A stretch of 64,000 nt of DNA from WHSW01 sp963740055 (GTDB lineage: Bacteria; Actinomycetota; Thermoleophilia; Solirubrobacterales; 70-9), in the NCBI GenBank assembly GCA_963740055.1, contig CAVUCL010000001.1, positions 930,001-994,000 of the forward strand, given 5' to 3'. Positions 26,216 to 35,207 of this stretch are shown in pieces; positions within the stretch are counted from its first letter, which is position 1; each line of letters starts with the position of its first letter. The notes under the pieces were generated by a model. The model saw nothing but the letters and a program-made list of their open reading frames with translations. It had not been told where the DNA came from and ran no database searches. A program made the position numbers and the translations under genes.

Positions 26216-28030
26216 ATGGCTGAGACCGCGACCCCGCCGCAGCCCGACGAGGCGCTCGCCGCCGCGCGCTGGGACCTCGAGCCGCTGGTCGGCGGCGAGG
26301 GCGCCGACGGCGTCGTGGCGCTGCTCGACCGGGCCCAGACCGCCGCCGAGGAGCTCGCCGAGCGCCATCGCGGCCGCGTCGCCGAGCTCGACCCCGCCGG
26401 CATCGCCGCGGCGATGACCGCGCTCGAGCAAATCGCCGAGGACGCCGGGCGCGCCGGGACCTACGCCTCGCTCGCGTTCAGCGTCGACACCAGCTCGCCC
26501 GAGATCGGTGCCCTGCTGCAGCGTGTCCAGGAGCGCTCGGCGGCGCTCGAGACCACCCTGGTCTTCTTCGAGCTCGAGTGGAACCAGCTCGACGACGACC
26601 GCGCCGCAGAGCTGCTCGCCGCCGCCGAGCTCGAGCGCTGGCGCCACTACCTGACCAACCTGCGCCGTTACCGCCCGCACCAGCTCTCCGAGCCCGAGGA
26701 GCGGATCCTGACCGAGGCCGACGTCACCGGGCGCTCGGCGTTCTCGCGGCTGTTCACCGAGCAGGTCTCGGCGATCACGGTCGAGGTCGCGGGCGAGCCC
26801 GAGCCGCTGCAGCTGATGGAGGCGCTGAGCCTGCTCCAGGGCCCCGACCGCGAGCGCCGCGCCGCCGCCGCGGACGCGGTCAGCGCCGCACTCGCCCCCG
26901 AGATCCGCACCCGTGCGTTCATCTTCAACACCCTGCTCGCCGACAAGTCGACCCGCGACCGGCTGCGCTCCTACGAGCACTGGCTCGCCTCGCGAAACCT
27001 CGCCAACGAGGCCTCCGACGAGTCGGTCGCGGCGCTGGTCGAGGCGGTCGCCTCGCGCTACGAGCTCGCCCGCCGCTGGTATCGGCTGAAGGCGAAGCTG
27101 CTCGGCCTCGAGCGGCTCGCCCACTACGACCGGATGGCGCCCGTCGCCGAGACCGATCGCCGGATCCCCTACGAGGAGGCGCGCGAGCTGGTGCTCGACT
27201 GCTACCGGGCGTTCTCGCCCGAGCTCGGCGCCGCGGCGGAGGCGTTCTTCACCGGCGCGCGGATCGACGCGCCGCCGGCGCCGGGCAAGCGCGGCGGCGC
27301 CTTCTGCTCCTACGCGGTGCCCTCCGAGCACCCCTACGTGATGCTCAACTACACCTCGCGCCCCGGCGACGTGCTGGTGATGGCGCACGAGCTCGGTCAC
27401 GGCGTGCACGCGGCGCTCGCGCGGCCACGGGGCGTGTTCGAGTTCGCGACCCCGCTCACCGTCGCCGAGACCGCGTCGATCTTCGGCGAGACGATCGTCC
27501 TCGGGCGCCTGCTGGCCGAGGCGCCCGACGCGGCGGCGCGGCTCTCACTGCTCGCCGAGTCGCTCGACGGCGCCGTCGCCGCCGTCTTTCGCCAGGTGGC
27601 GATGAACCGCTTCGAGCACCGCGTGCACAGCGAGCGCCGCGAGTCGGGCGAGCTCTCGGTCGACGCTTTCTCGGCCGCCTGGCTCGACACCCAGTCGGAG
27701 CTGCTCGGCGACTCGGTCGAGGTCACGCCCGACTACGGCTCCTGGTGGTCCTACGTGCCGCATTTCATCGGCACGCCCGGCTACGTCTACGCCTACGCCT
27801 ACGGACACCTGCTCGCGCTCTCGGTCTACCGCCGCTACGAGGAGCAGGGCGAGGAGTTCGTCGGCGCCTACCTCGATCTCCTGCGAGCCGGCGGCTCGCT
27901 GCCGCCGGAGGAGCTCGGCGCGATCGTCGGCGTCGACCTCACCGACCCGGGCTTTTGGAGCGCGGGCCTCGACCTGGTCGAGCGCCGCCTCGCCGAAGCC
28001 GAGCGCACGGCGGACGCGATCTCGTCTTGA
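26216..28030 (+). CDS. pepF: M3-family oligoendopeptidase F
   Basis: 604 residues, the usual length for actinobacterial oligoendopeptidase F. The zinc motif MAHELGHGVHAAL lies near residue 390, the second ligand region TVAETASIFGE follows, and the C-terminal HFIGTPGYVYAYAYGHLLAL fits the M3B group. It degrades short peptides in the cytoplasm. ATG start at 26216. The metallo-beta-lactamase-fold gene begins inside its stop. Confidence 0.9.
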   Translation: MAETATPPQPDEALAAARWDLEPLVGGEGADGVVALLDRAQTAAEELAERHRGRVAELDPAGIAAAMTALEQIAEDAGRAGTYASLAFSVDTSSPEIGALLQRVQERSAALETTLVFFELEWNQLDDDRAAELLAAAELERWRHYLTNLRRYRPHQLSEPEERILTEADVTGRSAFSRLFTEQVSAITVEVAGEPEPLQLMEALSLLQGPDRERRAAAADAVSAALAPEIRTRAFIFNTLLADKSTRDRLRSYEHWLASRNLANEASDESVAALVEAVASRYELARRWYRLKAKLLGLERLAHYDRMAPVAETDRRIPYEEARELVLDCYRAFSPELGAAAEAFFTGARIDAPPAPGKRGGAFCSYAVPSEHPYVMLNYTSRPGDVLVMAHELGHGVHAALARPRGVFEFATPLTVAETASIFGETIVLGRLLAEAPDAAARLSLLAESLDGAVAAVFRQVAMNRFEHRVHSERRESGELSVDAFSAAWLDTQSELLGDSVEVTPDYGSWWSYVPHFIGTPGYVYAYAYGHLLALSVYRRYEEQGEEFVGAYLDLLRAGGSLPPEELGAIVGVDLTDPGFWSAGLDLVERRLAEAERTADAISS

Positions 28031-28959
28031 GCGGCGAGGCGAAGCCGCCCGCGCGCGACTTCGCCGCCGACGCATCCGCGTGGTTTCACGTGGCGCCGAT
28101 CGAGCCCGGCCTGCACATCGTCGCGGAGCCCGGACACGTGTTCTCGTGGCTGATTGCCGGCTCGGAGCGTTGCGTGCTCCTGGACACCGGGCTCGGCATC
28201 GCGGACATCGCCGCCGCCGTTGCGCCCGTCGCCGGCGCGCCGGTGAGCGTCGTCAACTCGCACACTCACTTCGACCACGTCGGCGGCAACGAGCTCTTCG
28301 ACCGGGTCGAGATGCACGAGCTCGCGCCCGACCTGATCGCGGCGGGCTCCAGCGACGACCAGCTGCTCGCCTACGGCGAGCTCGCCGCCGGGATGTACGA
28401 CGACTGGGTGCGCCTTCGCGACGCCGACCGCGTGGACTGGTTTTTGATCGGACCCGAGGAGACGATGCGACCCTGGCCCGCCGAGCGGATCTCAGAGCTC
28501 GGCTGGCGAATCGAGCCGCCGCCGCCCAGCGGGATGTTGAGCGACGGCGACGTGGTCGACCTCGGCGACCGGCAGCTGCGCGTGCTGCACACACCGGGTC
28601 ATGCCGCCGAGCACATCTGCCTCGTCGACGAGCGGGCCGGGATCCTCTTCGCCCAGGACCAGGTCTACTACGGGCCGCACCTGGTCTACGAGGCGACCTC
28701 CGACCCGCTCGCATTCGCGCGCTCCGCGCGTCGACTGGCTGACGAGCTGATCGGCTCGATCCGGATCGTCTACTGCGCTCACTCCCTGCGCCCGTCGGTG
28801 CCGCCGGGGTTCCTCACCGAGCTGGCCGATGCCGCCGAGGAGGTAGCCGCCGGCGAGGCCGAGCTATCGCCGGCTCCCGGCCTCTTCGGCGAGCCCGTGG
28901 TGGGCGCCGACTACGGCCACTTCTCGATCCTGGTCAAGCCCGAGGCAACGGCCGGCTGA
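28027..28959 (+). CDS. Metallo-beta-lactamase-fold hydrolase
   Basis: 310 residues starting at a TTG that overlaps the peptidase stop (TTGA), so translation is probably coupled. The metal motif NSHTHFDHVGG and a second His in HTPGHAAEHICL and the later ligands define the glyoxalase II-like fold. The substrate is unknown. Its codon use is slightly more relaxed than that of the peptidase. Confidence 0.8.
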   Translation: MSGEAKPPARDFAADASAWFHVAPIEPGLHIVAEPGHVFSWLIAGSERCVLLDTGLGIADIAAAVAPVAGAPVSVVNSHTHFDHVGGNELFDRVEMHELAPDLIAAGSSDDQLLAYGELAAGMYDDWVRLRDADRVDWFLIGPEETMRPWPAERISELGWRIEPPPPSGMLSDGDVVDLGDRQLRVLHTPGHAAEHICLVDERAGILFAQDQVYYGPHLVYEATSDPLAFARSARRLADELIGSIRIVYCAHSLRPSVPPGFLTELADAAEEVAAGEAELSPAPGLFGEPVVGADYGHFSILVKPEATAG

Positions 28960-28965
28960 CCGGCA

Positions 28966-30111
28966 TCACTTTCCGGTCGCCGACTCGAACGCCTCCTCCA
29001 CGCGCTGCTCGGCCTCCGGCCCGCCGGGCGGGCTGATCGGCGTCGAGCAGTTCTCGGTGTACTCGGCGGTCGGGAAGATGAGCTCGCTCTTCGCCGCCTC
29101 AGGGTTGGTCTTCTCGAAGATCTCCTGGACCCCGTCGACCGGCGTCACCGAGCTCGTCCACTCGACGATCTGGGCCTGGTTCTCCGGCTCGTATGCGTAG
29201 TTGATGAACTCGTAGGCCGCAGTCGGGTTCGGCGCTCCGACCGGGACCACCCAGTGGTCCCACCAGACCATGCAGCCCTCGGTCGGCATCTGCCACTGGA
29301 GCTGCGGGTTGTCGGCCTGGAGCTGGATCGCGTCGGCGGCCCAGCCGATCACCGCGACCGCGTCTCCCGTGACCAGGTCCTTGGCGTAGTCACCGCCGGT
29401 GAGGCGGCGGATCTGCCCGGACTCGACCCCCTCCCGCAGGCGGTCGATCGCCGCCATCCAGTCCTCCTCGGTGGCGGTCTCGGGGTCGATGCCGTCAGCC
29501 TTCATCAGCATCGGGATCGTCTCGCGCAGCTCGGTGAGCAGCTCGACCTTGCCCTTGTACTGCGGGTCGAAGAGGTCGTTGACCGAGCGGATGTCGGGCG
29601 CCTCCTCCTTGTTGACGATCAGGCCGGTCATCCCGCCCTGCCAGGGAATCGAGAACTCCCAATTCGGATCGGTGCTTGGCGCCTTGACCTCCGGGCTCAG
29701 GTTCTCGAGCGCCGGCGCGATCGCATCCTGGTCGAGCCGCTGGATGTAGCCGAGGTCGTACATGCGCTTCGCGAGCCAGTCGCCTGCCACCAACAGTGAC
29801 CGGCCGCCGGACTGGCCCTGCTCCAGCAGCGGGCGCATCTTGCCGTAGAACTCGTAGTAGCTGTTGATGTCCTCGACGTACTTGACCGAGACGCCCGTCT
29901 CGTCCTCGAAGTCCGGGATCGTCTGCTGGTCGATGTAGAGCGCCCAGTTCGAGATCACGAGCTCCCCGCTCGGCTCTCCCTCGGCCTCGGCGACCTGGAC
30001 GTCTGCCGCCTCGTTCTCGCCCTCGATCCCGTCATCGCCGCCGCAGGCGGTGAGCGCCACCGTCGCGAGTAGGAGCGCGAGTCCAATGCGTCGTTTCGGG
30101 GTGGCGGTCAC
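28966..30111 (-). CDS. PotD/PotF-like polyamine ABC substrate-binding lipoprotein
   Basis: 381 residues. The lipobox TALTAC marks lipid attachment at Cys 22-23. The body has the polyamine-binding pattern (ISNWALYIDQQTIPDFEDETG, YYEFYGKMRPLL, LYDPQ-like FDPQYKGKVELL, WWDHWVVPVGAPNP). No permease or ATPase gene lies near it. The GTG start at 30109-30111 overlaps the stop of the TetR gene by 4 bases, so the pair is co-translated. Binding of putrescine/spermidine or a related amine is expected, not shown. Confidence 0.8.
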   Translation of the reverse strand: MTATPKRRIGLALLLATVALTACGGDDGIEGENEAADVQVAEAEGEPSGELVISNWALYIDQQTIPDFEDETGVSVKYVEDINSYYEFYGKMRPLLEQGQSGGRSLLVAGDWLAKRMYDLGYIQRLDQDAIAPALENLSPEVKAPSTDPNWEFSIPWQGGMTGLIVNKEEAPDIRSVNDLFDPQYKGKVELLTELRETIPMLMKADGIDPETATEEDWMAAIDRLREGVESGQIRRLTGGDYAKDLVTGDAVAVIGWAADAIQLQADNPQLQWQMPTEGCMVWWDHWVVPVGAPNPTAAYEFINYAYEPENQAQIVEWTSSVTPVDGVQEIFEKTNPEAAKSELIFPTAEYTENCSTPISPPGGPEAEQRVEEAFESATGK

Positions 30112-30749
30112 TTGGTCTCCTTCGATTCAGGGTCGGTTGTCGGGACCCGGGCGAACCAGGCCTCCAGCGCCGGCCGGATCACGGCACGCTCAACGTCCTC
30201 GGTCGGCGTTGCCAGCTCGTTGATCAGGAGCCCGTCGAGCATCGCGAGGAACATCCGCGCCTCGAGCTCGGGCGAGCGGGTGCGAAGCGAGGTGAAGACC
30301 TCGGTGAGTGCCAGCTCCCAGGCGGCCGTCCACTCGCGGCAGACGCGCTCGAGCTCGGGGTCGCGCGCCGCCTCGGTGAGCAGCGCGTACTGCGCCGCCG
30401 TCCGCCATCGCGACTCGCCGAGCTGGGAGACGAGGTGCGCCGTGAACTGGTCGACCAGCGCTCGTCGCGAGAGGCGCCGCCCGAGGACCCCGGCGAGGCG
30501 CTCGCGCAACGACTCCATCTCGACCAGCGCGAAGTGCTCGAGCGCCTCTCGCATCATGTCCTGGCGGGAGGCGAACCAGTAGGTGGTCGAACCGAGCGAG
30601 ACGTCGGCGAGCTCAGCCACCGCGCGGTGGCTGACGGCGTCGGGGCCACCGCTCGCGATCAGCTGCAGGGTGGCGTCCAACAGCAGCAGGCGACGATCGT
30701 TGGCGGGCCTGCGCTTGCCGGCGACGGACGCTGTGGCTCCTCTGTACAT
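30108..30749 (-). CDS. TetR-family regulator of the amine/decarboxylase cluster
   Basis: 213 residues from the ATG at 30747-30749. HTH region GPDAVSHRAVAELADVSLGSTTYWF, followed by the RutR/BetI-like C-terminal pattern. It is divergent from the FAD oxidase gene. A palindrome TGTACGATCGTACA lies 7 bases before its start. It probably controls both itself with the binding protein and the rightward FAD-oxidase/decarboxylase/SDR operon. Confidence 0.8.
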   Translation of the reverse strand: MYRGATASVAGKRRPANDRRLLLLDATLQLIASGGPDAVSHRAVAELADVSLGSTTYWFASRQDMMREALEHFALVEMESLRERLAGVLGRRLSRRALVDQFTAHLVSQLGESRWRTAAQYALLTEAARDPELERVCREWTAAWELALTEVFTSLRTRSPELEARMFLAMLDGLLINELATPTEDVERAVIRPALEAWFARVPTTDPESKETK

Positions 30750-30755
30750 TCGTAC

Positions 30756-30769
30756 TGTACGATCGTACA
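30756..30769. promoter_or_regulatory. Perfect palindrome TGTACGATCGTACA, likely TetR operator
   Basis: A 14-base perfect palindrome in the 35-base gap between the divergent TetR and FAD-oxidase genes. Two further GTAC steps (TGTACATTCGTAC at 30743-30755) flank it, making a run of four GTAC units with near-regular spacing. It overlaps both promoters by position. Confidence 0.6.
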
Positions 30770-30784
30770 CATCCTGTCGGAGCT

Positions 30785-31877
30785 GTGTCGACACGAGCGA
30801 ACCGACGTCGTCGTGATCGGCGGCGGCGTGGTCGGCGCGGCCGCGGCGCTCGCCGTCGCGCGGTCGGGCCTGCGGGTGGCGCTGCTCGAACGCTCGCCGT
30901 TCGCGGCCGCGGGCGGCTCGAGCAAGGGCACCGCGCGGATCTATGCGCCGGCGGCCTACCCGGACAACGCCTATCTGGAGGCGGCGCTGCGCGCACTCGA
31001 GAGCTGGCGCGCGCTCGAGGCGGCGAGCGGCCAGCGGCTGCTCTGGCCGACGGGCGCCCTGCACCGCGGCGCCTTCGCCGAGCGTCAGCTCGAGGCGTTG
31101 CGGGCGGCCGGCGCCGAGGCGCAGGCGGTGTCCGCCCGGGAGGCGCGGCGGCGCTTCGGCGTCGAGCCGGCCGGCGACGCCCCGCTCGTCCACCAGCCGG
31201 ATGCGGGGGTCATCCGCGCCGACCGCGCGCGAGCCGCGCTGCTCGCCGCGGCCCGGGCCGCCGGGGCGGACCTGCGCGACGGCGAGCAAGTGCTCGAGTT
31301 GGCCCCCGGGGCCGACTCCGTGGCGATCCGGACCGACCGCGCCCGCTGGGCGTGCGCGGCCGCGATCGTGACCGCCGGGCCGTGGGCCCGCGGCCTACTC
31401 GCGGGCGCGGGGATCGAATGCCCTCTGGAGGTGTCGCTGCAGACGGTCGCCTACTTCGAGCTCGCCGACCGTGCCGCGCCGCCCGTGGCGTTGATCGACT
31501 ACGAGGGCGACGAGCCCTACGCCTGCTGGGATCCTGCGCGGGGCCTGAAGGCCGCGTTTCACGCCCTCGGCCCCGCGGTCGAGCCGGGGACGGATGGCAC
31601 CGGCGGCCAACCCGATGCCGCCGTGGTGGAGCGCGTGACCCGCTGGCTGGCGGCGAGCTACCCGGGCACCGCGTCCACCAAGCCGGCCGCCGATACGTGC
31701 ATGTACACGAACGCGCCGGGGGAGCGGTTCGTGCTCGAGCGTCACGGCCGGATCGTCGTCGGCAGCGCCTGCAGCGGTCACGGGTTTCAGTTCGCGCCCG
31801 AGACCGGCGAGCGCCTCGCCCGCCTCGCGGCCGAGGTCGCGGCGCCCGAGCTCCAGCCGGCGGGGGGCCGTCGATGA
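30785..31877 (+). CDS. FAD-dependent amino acid/amine oxidoreductase (DAO family)
   Basis: About 363 residues. The Rossmann FAD motif VVVIGGGVVGAAAALAVARSG starts the protein, and the family motifs RIYAPAAYPDNAYL, DAGVIRADRARAAL, AAIVTAGPWA and C-terminal RIVVGSACSGHGFQFAPETG follow. It is typical of sarcosine oxidase/glycine oxidase-type enzymes. The FAD frame has no standard start. GTG 30785 with one extra base near 30800 gives MSTRA-TDVVVIGGG. It oxidises an amine or amino acid with O2 or another acceptor. The next gene overlaps by ATGA. Confidence 0.8.
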
Positions 31878-33717
31878 ACGAGGCCCGCCGGCTCGACGAG
31901 TGCCTCTCGATCCGCGACGGCCGGCTCTATGTCGAGGGCCGCTCGGCGACCGAGCTCGCGGAGTCGTTCGGCACGCCGCTGTACGTGATCTCGGAGGACC
32001 AGCTGCGCCGCAACGCCCGGCGCTACGCGGAAGCGTTCGCCTCGCGCTGGCCGGGCCGGGTCGTCGTCTTGCCGTCGATCAAGGCGAACTCCGCCCTCGC
32101 GTTGCGGCGCATCCTCACCGACGAGGGCGCCGGCTGCGATGCGTTCGGTCCCAACGAGCTCGAGGCGGCGCTTCGCAGCGGCACCGAGCCGGCGCTGATC
32201 TCGCTCAACGGCCCGATGAAGGGCGAGGCGCTGCTCGAGCGCGCGATCGGCGCGGGCGCGAAGCTCACGCTCGACAGCCGCGCCGAGCTCGAGCGCACGG
32301 CGGCGGTGGCGGCCCGGCTCGGGGTGCGTGCCCACGTGCGGTTGCGATGCCGCCCCGACCTGGTCGGCATGGACGAGCCGTCGGAGATGTCGCCGGGCGG
32401 CGCCTCGGTCCGAGCTGCGCTCGACCGCTACAAGGCAGGGATCCCGACCGAGGACCTGCTTGCGATCGACGAGGCCGAGGCGCTCGACCCGAACCTCGAC
32501 CTCGCCGGCCTGATGCTCCACCTCGGTCGCCACAGCGCCGACCCGGCGATGTGGGAGACGGCGATCGGGGCGCTCGGCGACCTGCTCGAGCGGCTCGGCT
32601 CCGCCTGGGGCGGCTGGGTGCCCCGCGAGCTCGACCTCGGCGGAGGCTTTCCGGCACCGCGCGACCCCTTCGGCAGGCTGCTCCCGCAGCGCGCCGACGC
32701 TCCGGCGACGTCGCCGGCGGTCGATGTGTACGCCGAGGCGATCTGCGCCGCGCTCCGGGCGCAGCTCGAGCGCCTCGGTGTCGCGGCGGGCGCGGTCCAG
32801 CTCGAGCTCGAGCCCGGACGCGCGCTTACGCCGACGCGGGCGTGCACCTCGCGACCGTGGGCAACGTCAAGCGCCAGCGCGAGCCGACGCCGCTGACCTG
32901 GGTCGAGACCGACTCCTCCGACGCCTACCTTCCCGACGTCAACCTCGAGTTCAACCGCTGGACCTGTCTCGCCGCCGCCGACGCGGACGCGTCGCCAAGC
33001 GTCGTCGCCGACGTCACGGGTCGCACCTGCGCTCTCGACGTGATCGTGCCCGACGCCGAGCTCCCCGAGGTCGAGCGCGGCGATGTGCTCGCGTTCCTCG
33101 ACACCGGCGCGTACCAGGACGCCGGCGCCAGCAACTTCAACGCCCTGGGGCGGCCGGGGACGGTGTTGGTCTCGGCGGACCGGGCGGAGCTCATCCGCCG
33201 ACACGAGACGATCGATGACGTCTTCGCGCGCGACCTGATCCCCGACCACCTGCGCCCGGCCGCGGAGCAGGGCGGCTGGCGGGCCACCGGGCTCGACCAC
33301 GTGTCGGTGACGAGCGGCGACCTCGACCGGTCGCTCGCCTTTTACCGCGACCTGCTCGGGCTGAAGCTGCGCGCGCGCGGCGACGACCTCGGGCCGGACG
33401 AGCTCGCGATCACGGGGGTCGCCGGCGCGAGCGCCCGCTGGGCGGACCTCGAGCTGGCGCACGGGCAGGTCGTCGAGCTGATCGAGTACGTCACCCCTCG
33501 CGGCAAGCCCAGCAGGCCGAGCCCCAACGACCCCGGCGCCACCCACGTCTCCCTGCGGGTCGGGGACGTGGACGAGGTCTACGCGCGGCTTAGCGACGCG
33601 GGGGTGAGCGTCCGCGGCGCGCCGGTGACGATCTCCGACGGGGGTGCGTGGGACGGGGTGCGGTGCTTCTATGCCAGCGATCCCGACGGGGTGACGGTGG
33701 AGTTGATCGAGCGATGA
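31874..33717 (+). CDS. PLP decarboxylase (DapDC/ODC fold) fused to a VOC/glyoxalase domain
   Basis: About 614 residues. Residues 1-460 form a fold-III decarboxylase: Schiff-base Lys near residue 70 (LPSIKANSALALRR), LMLHLGRH, glycine loop LDLGGGFP, ELEPGRAL, and a cysteine loop CALDVIVPDAELPEVERGD, with GAYQDAGASNFN at the end. A VOC domain follows without a stop or start between them (TGLDHVSVTSGDLDRSLAFYRDLLGL to YASDPDGVTVELIER). One base is missing near 32831 (after the EPGR motif). The substrate may be a basic amino acid or carboxy-polyamine, given the polyamine-type binding protein nearby. The SDR gene starts inside its stop (ATGA). Confidence 0.75.
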
Positions 33718-34535
33718 GCGATCCGCGCACCGTCTGGGTCACCGGGGCCGCGAGCGGGATGGGCGCCTCGCACGCGCGGCGGTTCGCCTCCCTCGGCGAC
33801 CGGGTGGGCTGCTGGGACGTCCACGAGGAGGAGCTCGCCGCCGTCGTCGAGGACATCCGCGAGGCAGGTGGTAGAGCGGAGGCCGTCGTGGCCGACGTCA
33901 CCGACTGGGACGCGATGGAGGCCGGCGCCGCGCAGCTGCGCGAGGCGCTGGGACCCGCCGACGTGGTGGTCGCGAACGCCGGCATCCTGCTGAGCGGCGA
34001 GCACATCGCCGATCTCGACCCCGCCGCGTGGCGGCGGGTGGTCGACGTCAACCTCACCGGCGCGTTCCATACGGCGAAGGCGGCGATCCCGCAGCTGCGC
34101 GAGACGGGCGGCGGCTCGATGATCCTGATCTCGTCGATCTGCGGGTTGACCGCCTCGTCGGGCTACGGGGCCTACAACGCGTCCAAGCACGGGGTGATCG
34201 GCCTGATGCGCACGCTTGCGCACGAGCTGCGGTACGACGGCGTGAACGTGAACGCGGTCTGCCCGGGCTGGATCCGCACGCCGATGTTCGACGTGTCCGC
34301 CGACGACGCGGGCGCGGCGGCGAGTGAGGAGCTGGACGCATTCACGGGGATGACGATGATCGACCGGCTGATCGAGCCGGGCGAGGTGACCGACGCCGTC
34401 GTCTGGCTCGCCTCCGACGCCGCCCGCACGATCACCGCGGTCGCGCTGCCGGTCGACGGGGGCCTGCTCGAGTCGCGCGCCTGGCCCGAGACCGACGACG
34501 ATCGGGCGAACCGCGCCCGCCGTCGCGGCGGCTAG
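33714..34535 (+). CDS. Short-chain dehydrogenase/reductase
   Basis: 273 residues. The coenzyme motif TGAASGMGAS, NAG motif VVVANAGIL, catalytic Ser in MILISSICG and Tyr154/Lys158 in YNASK are all present. The fold ends with a typical PVDGGLL. It is the last gene of the TetR-controlled operon, with ATGA overlap to the decarboxylase. It probably oxidises or reduces an alcohol/ketone intermediate of that pathway. Its stop shares CTAG with the convergent hydrolase gene. Confidence 0.88.
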   Translation: MSDPRTVWVTGAASGMGASHARRFASLGDRVGCWDVHEEELAAVVEDIREAGGRAEAVVADVTDWDAMEAGAAQLREALGPADVVVANAGILLSGEHIADLDPAAWRRVVDVNLTGAFHTAKAAIPQLRETGGGSMILISSICGLTASSGYGAYNASKHGVIGLMRTLAHELRYDGVNVNAVCPGWIRTPMFDVSADDAGAAASEELDAFTGMTMIDRLIEPGEVTDAVVWLASDAARTITAVALPVDGGLLESRAWPETDDDRANRARRRGG

Positions 34536-35197
34536 CTCGCCTTCGCGATCGCGCGGTCCATCGCCGCGCCCGGGTCCTCGATCACCTTGCCGTGGCCGGG
34601 CGCCAGCCGCGGCGGCTCGAGCGCCCGCAGCGCGCGCGCGGTCTCGAGCGCGGTCGGGCGATGCCAGGTCGCGAGCGCGGGCAGCGGAAAGCGCGGGTTG
34701 ACCTTGGCGCAGGTGGCGACGCCGCCGAGGCTCGAGAACGCGTCGGCGCAGTAGAGCGTCCGGTCGCGGGTGTCGACGAAGGCGAGCTGGCCCGGCGTGT
34801 GCCCGGGGGCGGCGATCGCCTCGAGCGAGCCGACCCGGTCGCCGGGGTTGATCAGCCGGTCGGGCTTGCGTTCGACGCCCGGGTAGCCGCCGCGCACCTT
34901 GTCCACCGGCTCGCCCGGATCGAGGCTCTTGTCCTTGCGCAGCAGCCGCGACTCGCGCTCGCCGATGATCAGCTCGGCGTTGGGAAGCTCGGCGGCGAGC
35001 GCGTCGGCCGAGCCGACGTGGTCCTGGTGGGCGTGGGTGAGCAGGATCCGGACGATCGGCTGGCCGAGGTCCTCGGCAGCGGCGAGGATCGACTTCGCCG
35101 AGCCCGGGAGCATCGTGTCGATCACGGTCAGGCCCTCGGGCTCGGCGACCAGGTAGGTGTTGACGATCCCGAAGCGGCTGATGCGGTTGACGTCCAT
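34532..35197 (-). CDS. Metallo-beta-lactamase-fold hydrolase (glyoxalase II-like)
   Basis: 221 residues from the ATG at 35195-35197. LLTHAHQDHVGSADAL (HxHxDH), AAPGHTPGQLAFVD and LAPGHGKVIEDP give the metal ligands. Cytoplasmic, substrate unknown. It lies 10 bases after the stop of typA on the same strand and may be read from the same transcript. Confidence 0.82.
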   Translation of the reverse strand: MDVNRISRFGIVNTYLVAEPEGLTVIDTMLPGSAKSILAAAEDLGQPIVRILLTHAHQDHVGSADALAAELPNAELIIGERESRLLRKDKSLDPGEPVDKVRGGYPGVERKPDRLINPGDRVGSLEAIAAPGHTPGQLAFVDTRDRTLYCADAFSSLGGVATCAKVNPRFPLPALATWHRPTALETARALRALEPPRLAPGHGKVIEDPGAAMDRAIAKAS

Positions 35198-35207
35198 CGC
35201 CGGTGTT

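Noticed and set aside
33290..33717. VOC domain as a separate gene
   Set aside because: No stop precedes it in frame and no ATG or well-placed start lies near the domain edge. A fusion is simpler.
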